Origin: Alternaria dauci
Lineage: Eukaryota; Ascomycota; Dothideomycetes; Pleosporales; Pleosporaceae
NCBI RefSeq assembly: GCF_042100115.1
Contig: NC_091273.1
Location: 1,488,001 to 1,552,000, forward strand
Direction of reading: 5' to 3'
DNA: 64,000 bases
Shown here one piece after another: positions 50,391 to 58,670 of this stretch. Under the pieces are notes generated by a model that worked only from the letters and a program-made list of their open reading frames with translations, ran no database searches and was not told the origin of the DNA. The stretch's first letter is position 1; each line of letters begins with the position of its first letter. The translations under genes and the position numbers were made by a program.

Positions 50391-53034
50391 ATAAGTAGCT
50401 ATAAAGCCTATATATTAGTAGTAGTAGTACCCTTATATATTACTACTATAGCTATTATAGCTATTATACTATACTTATTACTATTATATACCTAAATCCT
50501 ATCGCGTTATATCCTAAGCCTTCTATATTATTAAATTAATTATTTACTACCTATACCTATCTTAGCTCCTTAATAATATCTATAATATATAGTAGCTAGT
50601 CCTTAAAGTCCTTATTATAGACCTCCTCTAAGTACCTATACTACTTATTAGTTATTATAATACTAGTAACCTATATATTATATATACACTAGACTTATAT
50701 ATCCTAAAGAAGAGTAAATAACTTATTAGCTTTATTTATACCTTTATTAGCTAGTATAATAGTAGTACTTATAAGGAGGACCTTAGTAATAAATACTAAG
50801 TCCCTAAGTATATAGTTAAATTCTTTTTTAGTAAACCTATATAATAGGCTAAGGGATTAAATATAAGTCTAGAACTTATACTTAAGGTTACTTTTAAGAG
50901 GGTTAATCTTAATAATAACTTTATACTTACTATACTACTTAATAGTTACTACTATAGTTACTAAGAGGGTTACTAGGCCCTCTAAAACTAGGCGCTTTAT
51001 ACTTATAATAATATTATATATAATAACCTTTATATTAGAGATACTAGAGTTACTAGAGTTACTAGATATACTAGATATATTAAAGTATAGGAGTTAAGAG
51101 AAGAAAATTTAAGTTACTTAAATATTTCTTTATTCTTAAGTACTATAGTTATAAGCCTAGATATAAGCTATAAACTATAGTTTAAAAACTTCTCTTCTCT
51201 CTAAACTCCTCTTCTCCTTAATATTACTATAACTTTTTAGAACTACTTAAAGGTTAGGGCTTTAGCTTTAACTTATTTCTTATTAAATATATATAGCTAT
51301 ATATAGTAAAACTATTAGCTTTAGCCTTTATAGACCTTTTTTTTATTATAGTATATTTAGAGACTTTTTTTAAAATAAAGTACTAACTAAGTAACTATAA
51401 GCTTATAATTACATTTAGTACTACTAGTATATATAGTATATTATAAACACTAGATACTAAAGATATATAATAGTATTATATACTTACTAGAGATAAGATA
51501 ATTTATAGTAACCTTCTAACTTATATACTATCCCTTACTATCTTCTACTATCCTCTACTATCCTTTACTATATTTACCCTTTATAACCTTTATAGCTACC
51601 CTTTATAGCTACCTTTTATAACTACTACTACTACCTCTACCTCTTCTTAAGAATAACTAACTAGCTACTTATAGTATAGTTACTACTACTATTTAATAAT
51701 TAGCTTTAGTTAGAGGAATATTAATAGTAGTATAGTCTACGCCTTATTCTTTTATCCTTATAATATCTCTTTAAATTCCCTCTCTCTAAGCCTAGGATAC
51801 TAGTCTTTAAATACTCTTTTAATATTAATAGCTTAGTAGTATAGCTATCTCTTAGTCTTTTTACTTTACTTACTAAAGGTTAGGTAGGTAAGGTAGCTAA
51901 ATATAAAGAGATTAATAAAGTAGTAAGTATTAGTATAGATAATCTCCTTATACTTTATAACCCTCTTTAGATACTATATTCTAGTCTATTTATAAGTTAC
52001 TTTTATAATAATACTACTAGCTTTAAACTTATTAATAAGCTATTAGCTAATAGATTTACTATTACTAAGGATTTAGAGTATTTAAGGTATTTACTCTTCT
52101 AGCTCTTTATTAACTACTAGATTTAACTCTAAGGTATATAGAGTAGTATAGCTTATATTATTTAAATTCAATAAGTTTAGGGCTCTTTACTAAAGAAAGT
52201 ATACTGGCCTAGCTAAATAGCTATAATAAGTTAACTTAAGGGATATATATATTAATAAATAATTTAATTTAGTTATATATAGTAAGATACTTAAAGTTAA
52301 TTTTAGTATAAAGGTTAAAAGTAGCTAGGCTTTTATATAACCTCTTCTTAGTTATAGTAAATATACTATATCCTCTCTCCCCTTTATAATATATTATAAT
52401 AGGGATTACTAGCTAATAGCTAGTAATCCCTATTATATCCTCTTAAGGTTTAATAAGTACCTTTTTTTTAACTTTAGTTTTTATATATAGATGTTAGAGC
52501 TTTACTATAAAATACTAATTAGTCCTATATTTAAATTATATTATTACTTTATCTTTTTTATTAACTTTTATAACTAATAAGTAGAGGGATAGCTACTTTT
52601 TACTTTTTTAAAGTTTTATTTTATTAATACCCCCCTACTTACAGAAAATAAAAAAATTATTAGTAATATTATTATATAGGTAGCTATTAGGTAGAGGAGG
52701 ATATAGATAAGGAGGAAGGGAGAGGAGCTAGTATATATAGCTTATATAGATAGCTACTATAGCTATAAGCTCCTTATATTTAGCTACCTTATTATTCTTA
52801 AATAAGGTACTTTTAGTTAAGAAACTAAGAACTAGTTATACTAGTAGATAAAGGATATTAAATAAGTATTAGAGGAGTAGTATCCTAGGCTTAGAGAGAG
52901 GGAATTTAAAGAGATATTATAAAGATAAGAGAATAAGGTATAAATAGTACTAATACTAATATTCTTCTAATTAAAACTAATTACTAAATAATAATAGTTA
53001 TATTATAGGTAACTAGTTAGTTATTCTTAAGAAT

Positions 53035-53210
53035 AAGTAGTAGAGGTAGTAGTAGTAGAGGTAGTAGTAGTAGAGGTAGTAGTAGTAGAGGTAGTAGTAG
53101 TAGAGGTAGTAGTAGTAGAGGTAGTAGTAGTAGAGGTAGTAGTAGTAGAGGTAGTAGTAGTAGAGGTAGTAGTAGTAGAGGTAGTAGTAGTAGAGGTAGT
53201 AGTAGTTATA
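53035..53210. repeat. 15-bp minisatellite inside R1
   Basis: About eleven near-identical units of aggtagtagtagtag. Read back before RIP the unit would be aggcagcagcagcag. Shorter versions are in the other R1 copies (for example 33300-33345). Confidence 0.9.
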
Positions 53211-53613
53211 AAGGGTAGCTATAGTAAAGGATAGTAAAAGATAGTAGAAGATAGTAGAGGATAGTATATATATTAGAAGGTTCCGTCTTATCTCTAGTAG
53301 GTGTATAACTACTATAAAGACTCTAAGTTAGCTATATACGCTAATAAAAGCCTTAGCGTTAAAATAAGATATATTACGTTAAATCTAAGGCGCTAGATAT
53401 AACACGTACCTAAATTCTAGGTCTTAGTAACTTACTACTATTATATATCTTTAGTGTCCGGCGTTTGTGACACACTACGTGCGTCCTAGCGGTGCTAAAT
53501 ATAGGTATAAGCCCGCGGTCACCTAGTTAGCGCTTTATCTCAAAAAAAGTCTCTAAACGTGCTGTAACAGCAAAAAAACTCTGCAAAGGCTGAAGCCAAA
53601 AGCATAGACCTAT

Positions 53614-53990
53614 TACGAGCGTTGCTGACGCTAAGCTCTGCTACCTCTATACCCCTGTTTAGTGGGTTTACCTACGCGCTAGTATGGCCGCCCCTATTTT
53701 TCTCATGGCCGGATGACATGTCACCTCTGCACGAGCGACCCTCGGATTCTTCCCATGAATCTGGAGCAGGGATAAAGATGATCATAAAATTCATTTACGA
53801 TGTTCTTTCTAGACCTGATTTCGCAAACACGAGAAGATTGAACAGGGCTGTAAAGGTCAGGCTCAATTCTCGCTTGTCTGCCAAAGCCGATCGCCAACCC
53901 CGCCCGATTTCGGTTATTTCTCGTCTCAAGCCTTTGAATTCGACTTCATCACAAAACGCTGGATGCTTTACTGAAGGACAGGCGCCGAAA
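53614..53990 (+). promoter_or_regulatory. Upstream region of the DJ-1/PfpI gene
   Basis: Normal-composition DNA between the transposon and the chosen start. A frame in phase with the gene is open from 53622, which would add 123 residues (MLTLSSATSIPLFSGF..). I treat it as untranslated because DJ-1 proteins begin close to the first strand, as the 53991 start does, but an N-terminal extension cannot be excluded. Confidence 0.45.
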
Positions 53991-54712
53991 ATGGCTCAAC
54001 AAAACACGGACAGTAAGGAAAAGTCTTCCACTAAGCACAAATTTCTTCTGACATAATCGAAGACAAGCCTGTAAACTTTGGCATCGTTTTGTTTCCTGCT
54101 TTCCAGGCACTTGATGTGTTTGGACCCCTTGACGCGCTCAATGTGCTCTCTCGTACAAAACGGATGAACCTACACATCATTGCCGCATCCATGGAACCCG
54201 TCTCAACAAAGCTGCACGCCAAACAACCTGTAGAATCAAATTTTGAGCAGCTAATATTGCCAACTCACACTTTCGAAACCGCGCCAGCGCTTGATGTTCT
54301 CATAGTACCTGGCGGTCAGGGGACACGTGCATCGGATATAACGGGTACCGTGGATTTTATCAAGAAGGCATACCCTTCACTTCAGTACCTGATAACCGTC
54401 TGTACAGGCTCTGGACTCGCAGCCCGCGCTGGAGTTCTAGATGGAAAGAGGGCAACCACAAACAAGCTTTCTTGGGATGCTACGATTGCCTTGAGACGGG
54501 AAGTGAACTGGATACACAAAGCTCGTTGGGTACAAGACGGAAACATCTGGACCTCCTCAGGCATCAGCGCTGGAATTGACGTGACATTTGCATGGATGGA
54601 GAAGGTCTACGGTTCCAAGATAGCGAAGGAAATCGCGAACAGGATGGAGTACACCCGTGTGACAGATCCAACCAAAGATCCCTTTGCAGATCTCTATAGT
54701 CCTCCAAACTAG
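53991..54712 (+). CDS. DJ-1/PfpI superfamily protein, probable isonitrile hydratase
   Basis: Exons 53991-54012 and 54063-54712 around a 50-base intron (gtaagg, branch ctgac, end cgaag); 672 bases, 223 residues, the usual size for isonitrile hydratase. N-terminal FGIVLFPAFQALDVFGPLDAL has the strand-loop with LD..GP found in this subgroup. DVLIVPGGQGTR follows. The nucleophile elbow TVCTGSGLAARAGVLDGKRATT carries the reactive Cys in the CTG context and the ATT that follows in hydratases, and TSSGISAGIDVTF is the conserved C-terminal signature. The bacterial enzyme adds water to an isonitrile to give an N-formamide. Sitting between two isocyanide synthases, a role in self-protection or product turnover is the natural inference. 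Other DJ-1 activities remain possible. Its stop codon overlaps that of the convergent transporter gene. Confidence 0.87.
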
Positions 54713-56170
54713 CTCAATTTTGCCCTTGACCTGTTTATGGCAACTGATACGTAGGCCAAACAACCTGCCAATAGCGTGAACCCTGCAAACAACTGAGCAT
54801 AGAGAAAGCTTCCGTTATTGAGCGCGACGAGTTGACCGCCAATGGGTGGCCCAGTGAGACACGCGATGCTCACGAAGCCGAAAACCATACCGACCTTGGT
54901 GCCTACCCTTGTAGGATCCGTCGACAAGTCACTGACTGCAGCTGGGAACAGGCTCTGGGTCGCATTCGCTGCAATACCATAGATGACAGCCCATGCGAAC
55001 TGTCCCTCAATGGATGATACACCTATCCAACCAAACAGTAAAATTCCACTGACACCAGCCGCAGGAATCAGTGTGTTCAGTATCCCAAAGTATCTATCCG
55101 CCAAGAGCGCTGGGATGACCCGACCGAACAAACCGACACCGTTCACTACAACGATGGAAAGTAGTGACTGGGTCTGCGAGAATTCGAGTACTGTACGTCC
55201 GAATGTGCCAATCTAGTCTCATTAGTAAATAGGCGTGCATCGGCTGCCATGACAGAAGGCAAAAAAGACTCACGTAAAAGTAAGCGAAATACAATCCCCA
55301 CAGGGACAGGAATGAGCCAATGACGAACAGGTTGAAGGAACCTTCCTTGAGTGCTCTTGCATCGAAAAACGACCGCGGTTTGCGGACTGGAACACGTGTC
55401 TTCGTAAAGGCGAGGATGGTCGCAGCATTGAACGTTATAACGAAAGCCATAATGAAGACCGTCCATCGGAAGCCGTGACGATGAAGACAAAAGTAGGCAA
55501 TGAGTGGGAAAATCATACCACCCGTGGAAGAGCCACAGGTAGCTAGAGAAACGGCCAGCGCTCTATGTCTCTTGAAATATGTCGGGAGGATGGAAACGAT
55601 CGGCGCGAACAAAAAGCCGTGTCCAAGGCCACTGCAGAGGCCTTGTGAAAGAAACAACTGCCAGTACTCTGTCGAGATAGCTGTCATGAATGCCCCTAGC
55701 ACCTGCAGTATGCAGCCGAGAACGAGGCAATGTCTGAGATATCCCATATCAACAGTCCTCCCGGAGAACACGCCGACGAAGTTGAGTAGAAACATCTGCA
55801 TGCCGCCTATCCAAGCGATATCTGATGATGATCTCCCCAGTTGTTCAACGTAGTATTGCTGAAACAAGCCGAAACTGAATGTAGTGTTAGAGCCGACTAC
55901 CATCGGTAGTGACGTTTCCGCCGCCGGTGTAACTCACGATGTAATATATCCCCAGCAGTTGAAGATAACCAAGTGGCCCATGATGACTTGCGTCCACGCC
56001 GAAAGACCTCCATCAGGAATATCGTCTTGTGCATGACCTATGTCTGGTAACCTTGGATTCCCCAGAGAACGGGATTCTTGCCTCTCAGTACCTGAAGGCT
56101 CGAGGACAACCCCGGCCTGTTCGTGAGGAGATAGATGGCTACCCATCGTTGTATATTGCGTGCGATCCAC
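54709..56170 (-). CDS. MFS transporter, monocarboxylate-porter-like
   Basis: Minus strand, exons 56170-55938, 55874-55274 and 55212-54709; introns of 63 bases (branch ctaac) and 61 bases; 1338 bases, 445 residues, complete. After a hydrophilic N-terminus of about 50 residues, the first membrane helix region reads WGYITSFGLFQQYYVEQL, the fungal MCT-like motif. GRTVDMGYLRH is the loop 2-3 motif, followed by GLCSGLGHGFLFAP, a central loop with KTRVPVRKPRSFF, then the second half with NGVGLFGRVIPALLADRYFG and CLTGPPIGGQL. About 12 membrane helices. Likely a plasma-membrane or vacuolar carrier for a small acid or metabolite. In this cluster, export of the isonitrile product is the obvious guess. 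It shares a 736-base divergent region with isocyanide synthase 2. Confidence 0.9.
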
Positions 56171-56906
56171 TGCAGCTGGACCAGGCTGATCAGTTCAGAC
56201 TGAAAGGGTAATCTAGGGAGATCTCAACGAACTTTAAATTCCAGGCTTAGCTTGCAGTTCCGAATGTAGTGAAAAGCTTCCGGGGGGGGAGGGGGGGGGG
56301 TTCCTGCAGAGACAAGACGAAAGTTTGAGTTGACGATGCCAATAAAGAAGGCGTTCAAAGGCTGACACCCCAATGTGAACGGGAGGTAAAATTTGGTATC
56401 AGCATTCGGGCTTATTGACGGACGAATGACAAATACAGTGTTGGCGCGCGTGCCGAGCCGCTTTCCTTACGAGAACAGCTACTTTCTAGAGTTATAGAAA
56501 TAAGTATAAGTAAGACTACCTTCAAAATGGTAAGTCTAGATCTCTGTACCTTGTATATTGTGTACATAAGGAAGGTAACTAGTGTATATTAATTAAAATT
56601 GTCCGTGTCGCTAACGCCGCGCCGGAGTTGTGCCTTTTAGGGGACGAAGATGTGACGATTGAGAGTCGGGACCGCATGCAGCTGCAGTCTTACCGGAATA
56701 TTACCTTTTCTAGGATTGATTTGAGATAGAGATTTCTTCGGGCGGAAACGAACAGACAGATTCTTAGTAGCTGTTTAGCTGTCTGTTAAATAGGCTCATG
56801 TTTCCATAACTAACGCTATATCTGGCACATATATACTCCGAAACACTATTCACATTAACTTTCCAATCAAATCCACTTATCACATATCCTTGTTTGTGCT
56901 TCGAAC
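56171..56906. promoter_or_regulatory. Divergent promoter region, transporter and isocyanide synthase 2
   Basis: 736 bases without a gene between divergently read genes, so probably a shared control region. It holds a G tract (56282-56300, G8-A-G10), an AT-rich stretch around 56480-56600, and a TATA-like catatatac at 56828-56836, about 70 bases before the synthase ATG. No specific factor site can be named with confidence. Confidence 0.5.
56282..56300 (+). repeat. Poly-G tract
   Basis: Eight G, one A, ten G in the divergent intergenic region, about 110 bases before the transporter start codon on the other strand. Single-copy in the window. Confidence 0.9.
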
Positions 56907-58321
56907 ATGTCTCTTTCCGCCAGTATCGTCGCATCCGAAAAGCCGACCTTCATACCAACTTTCGTAGCCGAGCACGGACACGGCCTCAAACCCGCGTCGC
57001 TCTCGAACGATCACTTGTTGAAGGACATCTATAATGGATGGCCTAATAATTGGCAACCAGACCGCACTGGAGAAGTGCCAAATCAGCAGGATGTGCAGGT
57101 CGACGGGATAGTCACTGCAATCATGGATATCCTAGAGCGATTCAGCCTCCAACAGCACGGCAATGACGTTTTCATGGGAAGGGAGGTCTTCTCGCCAAGG
57201 GTTCGCCATCACGTCTCCAAAAGTCAATATATCCCCATGGTGTTGCCGGCCTTCCCGGCCAAAAGCATCAATACCCAAGACAAAGTTCTGGGAACCAGCC
57301 CTGATCTTGGCGAAGGACTTGCTTTGGATAGATTGAACGACCTTTGTAATCAGATTGGTCAAATCTATAAGCCTGGTATTGTGGTTATTATCGCAACTGA
57401 TGGAGCTTGCTATAACGGTCAGTACATGATTACGAACCGAAAGACACTTGCTAACCATGAAAAAGATCTCACAGGTGTGACAAATGAAAACCTTTGGGAA
57501 TATGGAGCCACACTACGTAAGATGGTAACAGAGAAAGGCTACGATCGCATCGAGTTTGTCCGCATCATGAATCTGTTGGGTTTACACACGGACGAACACA
57601 TCTCCAAAGAACAGTATTTTAGTTTGCTCGAACCTTCACGAGTGGAACTAATGTCCAGGTACGGCGATTCTGACTTTGATGCAACTTATTGCATCAAGAA
57701 CGACCCGGACTACAAGTCGACCTATGACGGATATGCCAAGTTTTTGAAGAAGGACCTTGCCTTCAGCCCCTTCAAACAAAATATAGCCAGCGGAAGGAAG
57801 TGGAGGACCTTGGTACACGAGACGGCGAAATCAATGATTGCTCGTGGCGTGGTATGTCACTCCCCAATTCAATCGAGGCACTATATGCTGACACAGAACT
57901 CTAGGCATTTGCAGCGCTCATCCGGGAGAAATACCCCGATTGTGTGCGTTTGTCTATCCATCCCTCGACCGGTCTAACGAAGATATCGATGCCGCTAATA
58001 CCTCAGCCCGACTCCTTGTCCATGACACCTTGGCATTGTGCAGTAGCCGTAGACGTGCATGGGAGATTTACAACAGCACACGCAGGAGTCCTGCGGGAAA
58101 CCCATGATCTCGGGCTCAAGAATGGTGAGCCGTACTGCTTCCGCGAGCGATCCCCATTGTATTCATGGGATGCAAAAGTTGAATTCAGCCATCTTTACGG
58201 GGGAGGGTTAATTGTACACAATACAACGGGTCAGGCTAAAGAGTCATTATCTGATAGAGATCGTGAGAAGCTGGTTACTCTGTCTCTTTTGCAGGGAAAG
58301 GTTGTTCTGCAAGGATTCTAA
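56907..58321 (+). CDS. Isocyanide synthase (DIT1/PvcA family), copy 2
   Basis: Exons 56907-57417, 57466-57851 and 57905-58321; introns of 48 bases (branch gctaac) and 53 bases; 1314 bases, 437 residues. The first intron is a multiple of three and stop-free, so an unspliced reading looks open but would break the motif TDGACYND. Motifs in order: DKVLGTSPDLGEGLALDRL (residues about 127-145), TDGACYND (about 165-172), LWEYGATLRKMVTEKG, IEFVRIMNLLGL, IPQPDSLSMTPWHCAVAV (PWH motif, about 345-362), HGRFTTAHAG and HLYGGGLIVHN. It has an N-terminal extension of about 65 residues compared with copy 1. Same intron positions as copy 1 (inside the N-D pair and before AF/AY), so the two descend from one gene, but protein identity is only moderate and substrates may differ. 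No fused domain. Confidence 0.89.
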
Positions 58322-58389
58322 GATCCAAAATAAGTTAAAAACAGTTTTTAGCTTAAGAAACATCAAGAGATTCGTAAGAAACTACAGAA
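58322..58389 (+). other. 3' flank of isocyanide synthase 2
   Basis: Only 68 bases of normal DNA before the LTR-like repeat. It is AT-rich and could hold the polyadenylation signal; no clear consensus. Confidence 0.4.
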
Positions 58390-58670
58390 TGTTACATAGG
58401 GTTAGGCTATACTTCTCAAAGCTTAGTCCGTACTAAGGCGAGGTAGCTAGAAGTAGTAATCTGTAAGGTAGTTGTCTAGCAATTTATATAGAAAAGAGTT
58501 ATTAAAGTTAACTAATAATTAAAAGATAAAACCTATTCTATAAGTAATAGAATAACTAGTTAATAATCTATATAAGAGATAAACTATTTAAGTTAACTAT
58601 AATAAGTATAATAATAAGATCTAATATATTCTTAGACTTATTACCGTAAGTCCTATCCTCTTACTTAGCT
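58390..58670 (+). repeat. LTR-like repeat, least mutated end
   Basis: Starts tgttacatagg, matches 41650-41990 forward and 11450-11780 and 63290-63590 in reverse. The first 110 bases keep CA, TG and CG, after which RIP becomes complete. Confidence 0.6.

Larger units (their letters stand above)
49749..53599 (-). mobile_element. Composite R1 insertion inside the gene cluster
   Basis: Bounded by exact 14-mers aagcatagacctat (49735-49748 and 53600-53613). The outer element is an R1 copy in minus orientation (49749 to about 50215, then about 52665-53599). Later insertions lie inside it: fragments of the inverted-repeat family (about 50217-50520 and 51100-51300), another repeat fragment (about 50520-51010), and a forward R1 copy (about 51315-52658). 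The two outermost edges are hardly RIP-mutated (gttttctgcaagtgg on the left, tgctgtaacagc on the right) while the interior is saturated. Confidence 0.8.

Noticed and set aside
51301..52672. 14-bp duplication around the inner forward R1 copy
   Set aside because: The flanks atatagtaaaacta and attagtaatattat do not match, so I do not claim a clean insertion for this copy.
53622..53990. In-phase N-terminal extension of the DJ-1 gene
   Set aside because: Would add 123 residues of low similarity to anything I know, begins 9 bases from a transposon duplication, and the family starts at about the 53991 ATG. Kept only as a note.
57418..57465. Reading through this segment as coding in isocyanide synthase 2
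   Set aside because: The segment is stop-free and a multiple of three, but it has GT..AG ends and a gctaac branch, and removing it restores the conserved DG..YND motif also formed by splicing in copy 1.
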